A stretch of 64,000 bases of DNA from Thysanoteuthis rhombus (GCA_963457665.1 OY735212.1:2591897-2655896); one strand, 5' to 3'. Numbered from the stretch's first letter, positions 47,716 to 59,880 are shown. Numbers and translations are program-made. The notes: generated by a model from the sequence alone, not told the origin.

Positions 47716-48900
47716 GAGAAATCATAACAAGTCATTGTAAGACCAAGAGAAAACCAATTCCACAGATAGCGATAAAAACAAACTTTCGTCAAAACAACAC
47801 TTCGTGCAATTTGTACAAATATTGATTCCTTATTTCTTAAAGCATGACTTCCCTGCTCTTTTGAAAATTGGCGTCAAGCACTTGTCCATCGGGACGGACA
47901 GAGCAGTTCTCGATTAATGAGTGTTAACCAATCACATGACTGCTGAGGAAAGTCAGGGAGGCCCAATGGGTACCGGCACGGAGAATGTACTCGGTGACAG
48001 TTTGTGCTCAAATAGTACTAGTGTCCCTCTCTCATAGCTGCGGGTAAAATAGCACAGAATGAATGGAGTGGCGCCACTTGGGGGGCTGGTCGTTTCTAAG
48101 TATATTTTCCATGTTGCCAACTGTGTGCATGAGTGGTAATACGTCGAGCCAAAGCATACACAGCTGAAGCTGTGGCCAGTGGAAGCACAATACTAACTTA
48201 CCTAGTGATTAAGAGATGTAACTAGAACTTTTTTTTTAAATTATACCTAAAATAAACATTTCAAGAACGTTTTGTTCAGTTAGGTTGCTTTAATGCTCAT
48301 AATTTTACTTATACATATTCTATTTGGAATATAAGTATTTAATACAAATCATATGGACCCTTGATAAAATAGATATGCATATCTCTGTTCAAAACCTCAG
48401 TATTTTTCATTGGCATTCCAAGTAATTTATTCAAATGTATAGGTACTTTTATTCAAGAAATATTTGAGGGAAATTTTAATTTGTTTTAAAGCTTTCCTGA
48501 TACAACAAAAAAGCCATTTTTGATAGACAGCGGTGGATTTCACTTCACTGAAATTTCAACTGCAAGAACACAAAGCTATTGGATCACCCTTTGCTAGACA
48601 TTTTGTGACCAGAATGAACATCGATTTTCGCTCATTAGCGAATAGATCGAAAAGGTAATTTATTCTTTAATTGAGATTTAATAGTTATCTCCTTACATAT
48701 ATCAATCGTTATGATGAAGATGAAAGTGAGTGCAAATTCATAACCCACCCTATCATTATTCAGTTGCAAATATTTGCAATATTTAAGTTAGCTAGTCTTA
48801 GAGGTTTGGTATTTCCATATTTCTGGCTATGATACACTATTTCGGTTACTTAAAGGTTATAAACAGATAAACAAAATCGGAACGCGGAAAATACGAAATA
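47716..48900. other. No gene seen; GC-richer patch
   Basis: 47880-48190 is clearly less AT-rich than its surroundings but has only short frames. A strong donor-like word on the minus strand (AG|GTAAGTTA) at about 48200 has no open frame before it. Confidence 0.4.
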
Positions 48901-48904
48901 TTTT

Positions 48905-49010
48905 TCCAGTTTTTTTAGTATTCTTTAATTCAGCACATTTCAGGTGTATTCTAATTCCGTACCCTTGGTTTCAATGCACAGTTTTTCTTATTCAGAGGTC
49001 ACATGAACAG
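48905..49010 (+). repeat. GATA-associated repeat, fragment without GATA
   Basis: TTCTTTAATTCAGCACATTTCAGG, CTAATTCCGTACCC and GGTTTCAATGCA follow the order of the units at 3.1-3.6 and 5.7-6.1 kb. 49011-49884 holds a poly(T) run at 49577-49594 and nothing else recognised. Confidence 0.45.
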
Positions 49011-49884
49011 AATAGTTAAGTTACTTAATTCCTGATCTTTTGGAAAAAGTATTTGTAAAGGGAAAAAAGTTTTAATTGTGATTGAATAGTAAAAGAAGCC
49101 TATTGCTTTATCAGATAAAACTATTTTTTTAGAACCATAATGATATATTTGTCTCATTAGAGATGTATTCTAGAAAGGATGGAAAAACTCGGAAATTAAC
49201 AGATTCATTCGCCAACCCCTCTTTCCTGTTCAGTCCGTAATTTTTATTCTATGTTGATGTCATTGCCTGCGGTTGTAAAGACCAGGAAAATCTCTTCTAC
49301 TTTATTTTTTCGTTATGCATACGTCTCAATATACTTTAAAATGAGATTTATCTGATATATATATTCCAAAGAACTTAGCAACCTCAGAATTCATATGTCT
49401 CATACGTCTCGGAAGGGTTAAAAAAAATCTATACAAATATATTTTTCTACACATTTTATAGGATATTTAAGACTGATAGAAAAACCATCTTGACAACCAG
49501 TACTTGTGTGTTGAATAAAGGTGGTTATGAGTTTGAATAAAATGGAATAGGCTTCAAATTAAGGTACTTGAGTTTGTTTTTTTTTTTTTTTTTTGATAAA
49601 ACTATTTTATATTTTAAATGAAGGTACTTATTTTTTCAAAATTAGATTCGACATTTCTCCTCCATCTGAATATTTAGCAGCTTCCAGGAGGGAGGTAAAA
49701 TATAGTCAATTAAAAAAAAGTCTCACAATGCTTCATCCAACAATCTGCAAATTTCCTTCAGTTTGTTGGCAGTCACCCTCCATAACTTAATATCAATTGT
49801 GGATTTGTCACAATTTGATGCATATAACATATTGATAAGAGAACAGAACGAAAGAAAGGGTATATTCAATAAAGATCCCTTGAA

Positions 49885-51195
49885 TACAAATAGTCCATGG
49901 TAGAATAAGTTTTTCTAAAGCCGGTTTGCACCTGTGGTTGGTTTTCATCTACCATTTTGGTGATTCGGTTGCTGATGATTTTCGTAAAAAGTTGTCCATC
50001 CAGGTGAGTAGTCTTATTGGTCCGTAGTTGCTGAAGTCTTTCAGGTTTCTTTTTTTATAGAACAGCATCATGATTGAAGTGTTCCAGTCATCTGGGATTT
50101 TACTCTGTTTTGAGAATAAGTTGTATTGAATTGCTAGTTTCTTAGTGATGATCTTACTAACCTTATTGACTTCAAGAAGGCGTCTGACTCGGTTGAAAGT
50201 TCCTTGGTCATTGAGACTATCTACTCGGTGTAAACCCCGTTTATGCCCGCGTACTTCAAGATATACACTGTCACAGTAAGGCTACATAAAGCCTTTAAGG
50301 CTGCATCAAGACTCGGAGTCCTTTCAGCTCAAAAAGAGGTACATCAAGTTGATACTACTTCATCTAAACTCTTCACAGCCTTCCTCGAGATGATCTTCCG
50401 AAACTTTGACTGAGAAATAAGGGAATCAGATTACACGGCGAATATTTAAGCAATTGCAGACGACATTGTGCTTTTTGCAGAGAACCTCCACCACCTCCAA
50501 CAAAGTTAGGAAGTCGATTCTCAGAAAAACTTCAACAAAATAAAGGTCATGCAGAACAATCACGTCGGAAATAAACACACTACAATCAAAATGAAAAACA
50601 AACTGAAAAAGTAGATGACTGCAACTACCAAGGACAACGAATCTCCATGAAATCCTCAAAAGGAGAAGGAATTAAGCGAAGAATTAATCTTGGTTGGTAG
50701 GCCTTCGACAGAGCAAGATTGACCTTCAAGAAGAAGAAAATCTCATTAGTCCTAAAAAGAAGAGTATACAGCTGATAGTCACCTATGGAGCTGAGACATG
50801 GAACCTAACCAAGAGACAGACCTGCAAACTGAGAATCATGCAATGTGCACATGAAAGAATCATGCTCAACCTCACATGGAGTGATCACAACATAGCATAG
50901 TATTTCAGGGAAAAATCCGTAATATCATATAATCCATCAGAAAATTTGAATGGCAATGGGCTGGTCATTCTGCAAGAATGGCGGACAACCAATAGATATT
51001 ACAACTCACAACATAGATCTCTGGAGATCACAGGCATAACCAAAACCGGTAGAATGCAAAATGGAGAGACTAACTAAAAAAGTTCAGAAAGTATTGGCTT
51101 CACAATGCCCACGATAGAGAGATCAGGCGAATACTGGGGAAGGTCTATGTCGAACGACCGACGATAAAAAACAGTTGATGAAGATGATGATAGTT
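49885..51195 (+). mobile_element. RTE-like LINE with inverted 5' part (second twin-priming structure)
   Basis: The inverted part is on the minus strand, 50155 down to 49885: KIITKKLAIQYNLFSKQSKI, PDDWNTSIMMLFYKKRN, NYGPIRLL, then MDENQPQVQTGFRKTYSTMD. The direct part is on the plus strand from 50158: LIDFKKASDSVESSLVIETI, ...LFTAFLEMIFRN, then AIADDIVLFAENLHHLQQ (keeps A-D-D), ..NYQGQRISMKSSKG, ..YGAETWNLTKRQTCKLRIMQ, ..WQWAGHSARMADNQ and HDREIRRILGKVYVERPTIK. It ends in GATGAAGATGATGATAG. Only about 20 codons between TYSTMD and IDFKKA are missing. Stops are present in both parts. Confidence 0.85.
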
Positions 51196-51199
51196 GATG

Positions 51200-52070
51200 G
51201 TTTATTCTAAATATTCTCCACGATTAATTTTCGTTGTATTTGATTGGTTGAATTATTTAGTCGTGTTTAATCCGTAATTTTATTGATCACAATTAAGAAT
51301 CAAAAGAGAATCTTTTCTTTGATTCTGTTTCGTAGATTTATATATTTTTTTGGCATGAATTTTGTTTTTCTCTTTGTTTAAAAAAGTTAAATTTGTGCCT
51401 TTTTCTTCTGCGAGTGAAATCTTTGTTTACTATTTTTTTACAAGATAAACAAAAATACATTGCGTATAAACGGGAATGATTGGAACATTTTAAAGAAATT
51501 TGATTACATTGATACGAATTTTTGCACGATAAAAATAAATTCCTGGTTCTATAAGGTGTACTGTGTTCTAATGATTTTTACATCAGATTTTACTCGAATA
51601 TTTTTTCCCACTAATGGCACTATGATTTCTATAATAAAATTGAAATTCATGAGAATGATAAGGTTGTTTGTCCCTTAAGATGTCTTACCTTGATAAATAT
51701 GGAAGCAAAATCACAAACATCGATTGTTTACTTGAAAGAAAACAAATTTTAACGCATCTTGTTTCAAGGAAAAACCCCGGAGTATGATAATTCTTGTTTT
51801 TTTTCCCTTCTAAATTCCAGAACATAATTGATAACAATTGTATCAAGTTTCTAAAATCTTGTATCGATTTTCCAGTGAAGCTTTCTCTGTTCTTATCTTC
51901 TTTTTCTATATTATTCTCTTTCCCATTTTTTAGTAACTATTTCCCATAATAAATTTTTGGAAATTGAATTTCATTTTCATTTTTCCTATTTTTTTCTCTT
52001 GACATATTTCGGCGTCACCCGTGACTCTAATATCTGTCTGAACGACTGGGCAAAGTAAGAATCTGTTTTG
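51200..52070. other. No gene seen
   Basis: Very AT-rich, with short frames without features. Confidence 0.5.
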
Positions 52071-52073
52071 ACA

Positions 52074-52535
52074 GTACGAGGGCCAACAAGGTCTTAAGCA
52101 GACCTTTTTCAGATACGTCCGGGTGTTTCCAGATAGATTTAGCCAGTTACGGATGCCAGACACGGGCATTTAGCACGTCCACTCGGCCGGACTTCCGCCA
52201 GACGTATTTTAGTAAATTGTAGATGGTTATTTCAAAATATGACTTGGAATGCCCAGGCGCGTAAAGATGCTAAATACCAACGTTCTGCATCTATAGATGT
52301 CCTGGCGTCGAAATTTTGTATTCCTACGTGCCTGGACTTTGGCATTTAGCAGTATTACGTGGCCTGACCCCCCCCCCCTGATTTCATTAATTTTTAGACG
52401 TTTGCTCTAAATTCTGTCCGAGGGAAGTCCGGTTGCGTAGGGATGCTAATAGCGAATGTCAGGCATCTGCACCTGGCTGATCCTATCTGGACATATCCGG
52501 ACAGGTGTGTGTACGGTCCTGGCAGAGCCTCATAC
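52074..52535. mobile_element. GC-richer foldback element with ~120-130 bp inverted arms
   Basis: The left arm (52074-52205) and right arm (52416-52535) are imperfect inverted complements. GTACGAGGGCC faces GTATGAGGCTC. CCAGATAGATTTAGCCAG faces CCAGATAGGATCAGCCAG. GGATGCCAGACA faces AGATGCCTGACA, and CCGGACTTCC faces the same word. A second, nested inverted pair (GATGCTAAATACC near 52265 and GGCATTTAGCAG near 52334) lies inside. No ORF. The ends sit at a TA on both sides (AGTA/TACT), but no target duplication is certain. This is a non-autonomous foldback or MITE-like element of unknown superfamily. Confidence 0.7.
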
Positions 52536-52539
52536 TTTA

Positions 52540-53300
52540 AGTTATAAATTTTTTTTAAACTTTTGGTCCCTCACTGACGATCTGTATGTAAGTAACTCCT
52601 GACGGGTATATGATAGTAGTAGCACTAATATCTAAAAAGGTAATTATAATTTCAATGACCCGTAATATCCAGAAATTAGACAAATTCAAAATACTAAAAG
52701 CTATTGCGATTCTCGCATCCATTCTATAGTTGTTACCACAACGTTCTGGCCGATCACATCTTTCTTGTTGTATATGGTCGGTAGGAAGGGGGGGGCTTTT
52801 CCGATGATAAGACCAGAACATTTCAAACAGTGAATTCTCTGAAGAACTGGCCTTATAAACTACAACACCGAAACCTTCATCTGGCTAAGTGACATGGATG
52901 ATGCGTCTGTTCACTGGCTCTACTACACAGGTGGACTTTTGGATCATGTAAACTCAATTAGAGAATTTTTACTGTTTTTAACGGAAAGGGAACATATTTC
53001 ATCTTTTAAGTGTTCTTGTAACAACTATCATTTGTTTTCTCCCCGAGTAATAAGTGTTAATTACTAATTGATTGTGTCTAAAAAGTACAGAAAATGTCAA
53101 TTATTCTCTTCAAACTTTGATTTTGTGATCTGATTATTGATATTTTGTAATACATCTTTCTTGCTCGGAGTTGTGGCAAAATGTTTCTCAATTGATCAGC
53201 AGTGGTGACATCAGCACCTTTCAGCAGTCAATTAGTGGCTACCATGTGATGTTGCTTACCACTATATAGAATTCAAATGGCGAGGGCTGATCTCACTTTT
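52540..53300. other. No supported gene
   Basis: An 88-codon minus frame (52555-52821) has no domain. A good minus-strand donor word GTG|GTAAGCAAC lies at about 53245, but the adjoining frame is already closed by stops. Confidence 0.4.
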
Positions 53301-53302
53301 GG

Positions 53303-53710
53303 TTATGTTCCAATGTGTCCTTGCTGTACAAAAGGCAGAAACTGTAGGGGAACTCTGAGATCCATCGGGAATGCCACCATTCTGATGTCATCGATGACCT
53401 CTCGTCCGAACACATTGTACTTCAAGGTTTCTGGCAAAATCTTGACACCGTTGCATTGCAGGTGAAATGAGATGTCCAGAATCCGTCTTAATCCCTGGTC
53501 AAGTGCACCTGAATATGCAGTGCAGGTCTCGTTCATCTTAGCGGAGTACTCAATGAGGCAAAGCTCATAGCCATTGACTTCCCGGTCTATATCCGTGACA
53601 CTCATTTTGATAAATTCAAACATTGGAGCAGATTCTGAAGAGCAAGGTGAATGCTTCCCCCAGGCTATACTGGACTTTAAACGCCACGACCAAAAAACGT
53701 AGGAGAACAT
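53303..53710 (-). CDS. Unidentified 135-codon ORF with coding-like codon pattern
   Basis: ATG (53710) to TAA gives 135 residues: ..SAPMFEFIKMSVTDIDREVN, GYELCLIEYSAKMNETCTAY, SGALDQGLRRILDISFHLQC, NGVKILPETLKYNVFGREVI, DDIRMVAFPMDLRVPLQFLP, FVQQGHIGT. Unlike other frames in the window it has balanced amino-acid use, many GNN/RNY codons and a lower AT content. I recognise no domain, signal peptide or membrane segment. There is no clear acceptor ahead of it, so I cannot say whether it is a terminal exon, a retrocopy or a piece of a mobile element. A plus-strand frame over part of the same DNA is interrupted by stops. Coding status is open. Confidence 0.35.
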   Translation of the reverse strand: MFSYVFWSWRLKSSIAWGKHSPCSSESAPMFEFIKMSVTDIDREVNGYELCLIEYSAKMNETCTAYSGALDQGLRRILDISFHLQCNGVKILPETLKYNVFGREVIDDIRMVAFPMDLRVPLQFLPFVQQGHIGT

Positions 53711-53714
53711 CTCA

Positions 53715-54372
53715 GCAAATTATATTTTGGGTTTGATTCGTTAAAGGGAATCAAAGTACACATCGTTAATCTCGAAAAACTACCACAGCATTATTCGTGA
53801 TCATTTTGATTCAACATTGATTTAAATGCATATTGATTCATATTCATAAGTTTCTGTTCTTCTGAAAAAATGTGATTTAAAAAAATGAGTATAAAGATAC
53901 GTAAATTCATCCGCTGTACAATTGTGAAATTTAACTCTCCTGATCACAAAAGGAAGGTGAAGAGGGAATAATTGACATTTTCTACACATTTAACACATCA
54001 GCAGTCCGAAAATAACATTCGCTACCCGGGATTAGGAAGGTCGCATTCATAGTGCAATTCTTTCCAATTCTTACGGTTCAACGATGCCATAGACTGAGTT
54101 GAATAAGTGGCAATAAAAATCAACAAAATGATTTTAGATGAAAGAAAAATACCTTTCAAAAATTGGTAGTTGTTGTAATTGCTTCGACTAGAACCATGCA
54201 AGTGTTTATAGTAGGCTTAGTGGCAAAAAAGTTGAATGTGTTCAGTGAAAATAAATATTTTTCTAATCCTTGAAAAACAGAATTTGTGTATAAATTTTAT
54301 GTTGATTGAGGCCAAACTGAAAATCTATGAAATTAATATTGATCTCTCAGTTTTCTACAAAAGAGTAAAGTA
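53715..54372. other. No gene seen
   Basis: AT-rich and unassigned. Confidence 0.5.
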
Positions 54373-54374
54373 AT

Positions 54375-54428
54375 GTATATATATATATATGTATGTATTA
54401 GTAGCACTAAAGATTATCACGGGTTGTG

Positions 54429-54502
<74 letters not shown>

Positions 54503-54559
54503 GTGTAAAAGGAGAAACACTTGAAATACACACACACACACAAACACACATATATACAT

Positions 54560-54600
<41 letters not shown>
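54375..54600. repeat. TA-TG ... CA-TA inverted microsatellite cluster
   Basis: TA at 54375-54391 and 54430-54487, (GT)n to 54506, a spacer of about 22 bp, (CA)n at 54529-54549, and TA at 54564-54598. The GT/CA and TA blocks are mutual complements around the spacer. Confidence 0.94.
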
Positions 54601-54984
54601 CACATATGATTGATAATAGAGAAATTTTAACATGAAAATCATTCTAAAATGCTACAAGTTTATAATTGAATACATTTTGAACATAAATATTCAAATATCT
54701 TTTCGAAATTGTTTCCAAATGTATGTTTAATTCAGATGAATAGATAGAAAGAGAAAAATATTTCTGACTCTATTTAGTCAGCAACATCAAGTTAAAAAAC
54801 TTAATGAACACATATTGTCAATTTTTGTGTCATTTTTTAGTTGATAGTTTCTAATAAATATGTAAATAGATAGACAGATAAGATTATATATTCATTGAAA
54901 TCGATACAACTCATATATAGGCTATTATTGAATGTGTAGAACGATTCAAAATACATATTCAAAGTATCAGATTTTCAACATACA

Positions 54985-55030
54985 AACCCTCTATCAGTGT
55001 CAGGTTCGATTCCTACGGCAGTCCCATTTT
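54985..55030 (+). mobile_element. SINE trace (B box)
   Basis: GTCAGGTTCGATTCCTACGG contains a perfect polymerase III B box. The A-box half and the body are not recognisable. Confidence 0.35.
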
Positions 55031-55169
55031 CTTTGATTGATTATTCTATTTACGTTGGCTAAATTGAGTGATGTATTGACCGTATAATGACAAAAATGAT
55101 TTCAGATAAGTCTCTACATAAAATAACCCTATTCATAATTAATTTCGTCTCATCAAATATATCCACTCC

Positions 55170-55171
<2 letters not shown>

Positions 55172-55237
<66 letters not shown>

Positions 55238-55296
55238 TATATGTATGACGATTCCATAACTTGCATGAATAATTGTATTCGCACTCATACACATAA

Positions 55297-55330
<34 letters not shown>

Positions 55331-55485
55331 ACATATCTATAAATACATATACATATATAGACCTATATATATATAAATATACATGCAAACATATTTATAT
55401 ATATACATGTATACATATCTATATACATGCACACATACATACACACATATATAGAGAGAGAGAGAAAAAGAGAGAGAGAGAGAGA
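55172..55485. repeat. (TA)n, imperfect TATAYA array and (GA)n
   Basis: TA at 55172-55234, a diverged TATA/TACATA array at 55297-55450, and a GAGAGA run at 55453-55487. Confidence 0.93.
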
Positions 55486-55654
55486 AATTGATAAACATAT
55501 ATATTCAGTGAAATAGGTATAAATGTTAAATATCAAAGATAATCACAGTAGCCAATAAGCACGTTCATACACAAAGCCACTCACCTAAACAATAGATGAA
55601 AAGAAATAGCCGAGATCAAGTTATCGAAAACCATGCACTTAGGTGATGTATACA

Positions 55655-55758
55655 CACACACACACACACATACACACACACACACACACAAATGTGCATA
55701 ACAACTCAACCACAGACACATACACGTACACGTGCGCACGTGCGTGCGTGTGTGAGTT
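55655..55758. repeat. (CA)n and alternating purine-pyrimidine ACGTGCGC run
   Basis: CA arrays at 55650-55690, then CACGTACACGTGCGCACGTG and CGTGCGTGTGTG at 55724-55754. The last is an alternating purine-pyrimidine palindrome of the type able to adopt Z-DNA. 55759-56635 holds no supported gene. Confidence 0.85.
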
Positions 55759-56639
55759 CCTTCACATTTGTTCTATTCGAAATTGCAGCCTATCAGTCAA
55801 GAGGAAACATTCGTGAGAAGTGAAAACGAGGCTGTTCCTGACGTCGTGAAATCAACGTCAATATGGCTGATGATCCTGCAAAGTCATTTGGAAACCCGAA
55901 CGGGAAACGAAGAAAAGCTATTTGTAAAAACAGCTACAATTGGAATGATAGTAAAACAGAACGGATGCAGGGAAGGAAGAGGAACGCGTGCTGAAATATG
56001 ATTTTCAATAAAAAAAACAATTGAGCACGCTAGTTGAAATACATAACTGAAACCAAAAAAGATCTTTATATATCATTGTTTAATGATATGTCACTGTTTA
56101 TATGCGAATATCGTTATTCTCACAAATCAGTCAGTTTTGTTGATTCGAGATATTTTCACAGTAACAATCTGGACCCGTGGAAAATTAGATAGATCTGCCG
56201 AACAAGTTTTAATTTCTAATATTTGTCGGCTTGCAAAACAGAGCTCCCTAAACCTTTCGAATTTCCGACATAATTTTTGAAATATATTTCTTTGTGACAC
56301 GTGAAATAAGTTTTTTTCAAGCAATCTGATTATTTAATGTCGTTCCGGTAGTTATACTGACCGAGGGAAATTATTTTTTGAAAGATAAACAAAACTGTAT
56401 TTAATTTAGCATTACAGTCAATAATGGAACAAACATGGTGTCAAAATTTGGAATCATGAGAAGAAAGTAAAAATAAATCTGATCATAATAAATCCTACTC
56501 ATGATATCACTGGTGTTTTTCACTGGGAAATAGAGAAAAAGACAATGTCTGGGAATTTTTATATTTTTAATAAACCTATCAGCATGAGGCTCCCGAGTAT
56601 CAAAAAGCATTTTTTACTAGAAAAAAAAAAGATAAAACT

Positions 56640-56850
56640 GAAGCGTTGTACTGATGCCAAGTCTCAAGTCTATAGATGAAATGGTATGGTCTGGAACGCT
56701 TGAAAACTTCGAACGAATAAACCCACCAGAATAAGCTCGCCGAAATGTCTAAAATTATAAAAGAGTCTAGTGGAGTACTGATGCCAAAACTGTATGGTTG
56801 GGAGCGCTGGAACAAACAAACAAGCATACGACACAGTTCTGAAAGCTTTG
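56640..56850 (-). repeat. Dispersed repeat E, tandem partial copies
   Basis: GTACTGATGCCAA..CT.....TATGG(T)...GGAACGCT (56648-) recurs as GTACTGATGCCAAAACTGTATGG..GAGCGCTGGAAC (56777-). The same GTCTAGTGGAGTACT(A/G)ATGCC word is at about 14208. Class unknown. Confidence 0.5.
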
Positions 56851-57029
56851 TTGTAACAGCTGTTAGACATTTTGTCTTCTATAGGTGAAATATTTTCGCT
56901 TTCTGAAATCATTCGAATGCTATTTTAGAAGGAAGATAGTTTAAAGTGACAGCAAACTTTTGACTAACACATACATATTTATACACTTAAATTGTTTTAT
57001 GCTATTTTCCACCACGCACTTACGAATAG

Positions 57030-57101
<72 letters not shown>

Positions 57102-57255
57102 TATATGTGGTACAAATCAGTCTAGCAGTATAACATAATATGATAATAAATCAATAATATAAATTGCTTGATGAAGCCCAAACAGGTCAGAAACATTAGC
57201 TAGTTTGTTTAGCGAATCCACATTCTACTCTCTCTTTCCCCTCTCTCTCTCTCTT

Positions 57256-57290
<35 letters not shown>
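57030..57290. repeat. (TA)n arrays
   Basis: TA at 57032-57097 and 57259-57288, the second preceded by (CT)n. Confidence 0.95.
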
Positions 57291-57291
<1 letters not shown>

Positions 57292-57343
57292 TTTTGTATT
57301 ATGAATTCTAATTATAATAAGATATTGCGCACTCTGCATTGTT

Positions 57344-57600
57344 TCATCATCATCATCATCATCATCATCATCGTCGTCGTCGTCGTCGTCGTCGTCGAAA
57401 GCAACGGCTTTTTAGCGTCTGTCGTTGGACATAGACCCCCCCCCCAAGATTCACTAGACCTCTCTATCATGGGCATCAGAGAACTGGTACTTCGTGAATT
57501 TTATCTAGCTCGCCACGATAACTTACTCTCCGTCAGCCACAATTTCGCATATGGTCTTTAGGGATCCACGTTGTTAGTCGTGATGTCCAGTGTTTGTTTG
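57344..57600 (-). mobile_element. RTE-like LINE, short 3' end
   Basis: Minus strand: ..ATCCCTAAAGACCATATGCG, AACTGGTACTTC region, CATGATAGAGAGGTCTAGTG, TATGTCCAACGACAGACGC, then (GAC)n and (GAT)n to 57344. The tail has expanded to about 54 bp of CAT/CGT on the plus strand, the longest triplet tail in the window. Confidence 0.8.
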
Positions 57601-57931
57601 CATTGTCTAAATATAAAGAAACATAAGTATACATACATATATACAGAGAGAGAGAGAGAGAGGGTGAGAGAAAGGGGAGAGAGAGAGATAGATAAATAAA
57701 TAGAGAAAGAGAGAAAGAGGGAGAAAGGATAGACAGAGAGACAGACTGAGAGACAGACAGGGAGACAGACCGAGGGGAGGTAGCAAGAAGATATTGATAA
57801 AATCTCATTCTTTCCTACTGATTATTGAACATCTTTGTAACAAAAAAAAATGCGTATGATCTTTGGGGATCCACATTGTGAGCCATTATGTCCAGCGGTT
57901 GTTTATACTGTTTGCATAGATAAAAGCATAA

Positions 57932-58001
<70 letters not shown>

Positions 58002-58140
58002 TGTGTGTGTGTGAGTGAAAGATGGTGAGAGAGACTTTGATATTAAGCGAGGGAAGTGTAAGGCAGCTAGAATACGTCATTAAGCTGTCACTTCTTATAC
58101 AGCCCGCTGATTATTGAACATCTTTGTAAACAAAAACGTT
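57545..58140. repeat. Tandem duplication of ~300 bp, including a LINE tail piece
   Basis: Copy 1 (about 57545-57845) and copy 2 (about 57850-58138) share, in order, TATG(G/A)TCTTT(A/G)GGGATCCAC, ATGTCCAG(T/C)G..TGTTT, a (GA)n block, and CTGATTATTGAACATCTTTGTAA. Microsatellites inside the two copies differ in length and motif. Confidence 0.75.
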
Positions 58141-58199
58141 GGGGACTCTATAATATTTTATCACCAATCACCCAGCCTAATATTATGTGTAGGATAGAC

Positions 58200-58352
58200 A
58201 CAAATACGCAAACAATTACACACGGACGGACCAACACACGTACACACGCACACAAACACGTGCAGGTACGCACACATACATAGATGTACGCACGTGTCCA
58301 TGTTTGTATGTGGGTGTGTCTGAGTGTGTGTGTATGTATGTATGTATGTATG
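58200..58352. repeat. CA/CACG then TG/TATG microsatellites
   Basis: CACGTACACACGCACAC-type words to 58278, then TGTGTGTG and (TATG)n to 58350. 58353-59495 has no supported gene. Confidence 0.85.
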
Positions 58353-59499
58353 CAGTCTTTAGTGTTTGATGTGAATTGAGGTTATTGATATCTTACCTTT
58401 CTTTGTAGTAAATAAACAGAGACATTTCAATCAAAGGTTTGAATAAGAAAAACCACATGCACAGACTTTTGTCAAATGCACTAGATAAGAAAAAATCGAT
58501 TTTCTTTTCCAAGCATGTTTTTTTTGTATCGCTTCTAGATAGAATCTCTGCAATAGAACAGCAAACATCTCATTGTCTGAAATTGCTTCTCTGAAAAAAT
58601 GCTACAAGGTAGCATTAGCTTAACAGGCGACGAGGAATCATTGTTACTATGCTTATCTAACCATCAATGGTATATGGTGCTTTGTATCTTGGGTGTGCTG
58701 TGTGCTACTGATGCAAAAAGACATGGAAATATTCCAGTGTCTATAGAAAGCGATTGACAGTGGAAGCCTTTTTGGTAGAATGTCGTGAAGCTGGACCCGA
58801 TTGTGGAAATTATATAATCAATGGGAATCAGAATTAAGATTACAAACAATTATCAGTTCTGCCCAATCTAAATTTGTTTTCTTTTATGAATTCTCTTATT
58901 GATTTTTATTCATTCACCGTTCTAACATCGAATGAACAATGGACGTGAAAACAATACATAATCGGGACTGCTTTCCCTATATCGAACCAAAAAGGATCTA
59001 CTTGCCGGGTACTTTTTACATGTGCTAAAATATTTTTGCGTTTTAATGCAACTGTAGCACACAGTAAACCTAATAAAAGAAGCACCATAGATCACAGCTA
59101 ATCATTAGTAACAAATTCCACTAATACTGAAATTATATCCCCCTACTTACATGATGAGTGTGTTTGATCTATCGCTCAATGTAGAAAATCTTGAATCTAT
59201 GCCCAAGATACTCCAACAAGAAGACAATGATTGGTTATATGGATGTAAAAAAAAGTTACCCGTATGCTGTGTTGAGCTATTAAATTTCAGATTCGTATAA
59301 GCAAGTTTTAACAAAAATGACTTTATTCAGAAAACGATACCATAATCCCCCATCTATTGAGAAATTGCTGCACTTTCTGCAAACGTAATGAATATTTGAA
59401 TAAATGGCCATGGACTACTGGAATGATTTTCATTTTGTTTTAGTGGCGGGCAGTATATTCATGAATTGATAAATGTATATTTTTCTATTCCTGTAGAGT

Positions 59500-59880
59500 A
59501 CATATGGATTTTAGGACCTCAACGACTCAGCTGCAGTTTCAGTAGCAATTAGGTTTTGTATGGAGTAGAGATGTCAGCACTCCTTTAACCATCCTCCTTT
59601 ACCAGGTGTCAGGTAAGCAATAGAAACCGTCAAAATGTGAGCTTTTTTCTTCTGCTAGAGTAACACTCTCTTAAATTGACTGCTTAACACTTCTAGAAGA
59701 TCGCAACTGCTTTTATATTCATCCCTAGCAGTGGAGAGAAGTAGATTAACGCCTTCCCGAAAGGCATGAGTCGGAAATGAACGTAAAGAGCCTCAATGGA
59801 AACTCAAATTCGAACTCTGTCCTAAGATTCCCTTTCCCGTGACGATAAACGTTATGCCTCTCTGAACTTCCGAAAGAATG
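59500..59880 (-). mobile_element. tRNA-derived SINE, same family as 10.1 kb
   Basis: Minus-strand head: AGAGAGGCATAACGTTTATCG, then GACAGAGTTCGAATTTG. The body includes the complement of CAGTTTCAGTAGCAATTAGG and CTCTTAAATTGACTGC. It carries about 100 bp between head and body that the 10.1 kb copy lacks. Confidence 0.62.

Noticed and set aside
48190-48215. Strong minus-strand splice donor word
   Set aside because: No open frame or acceptor upstream to make an exon; chance donors are common in AT-rich DNA.
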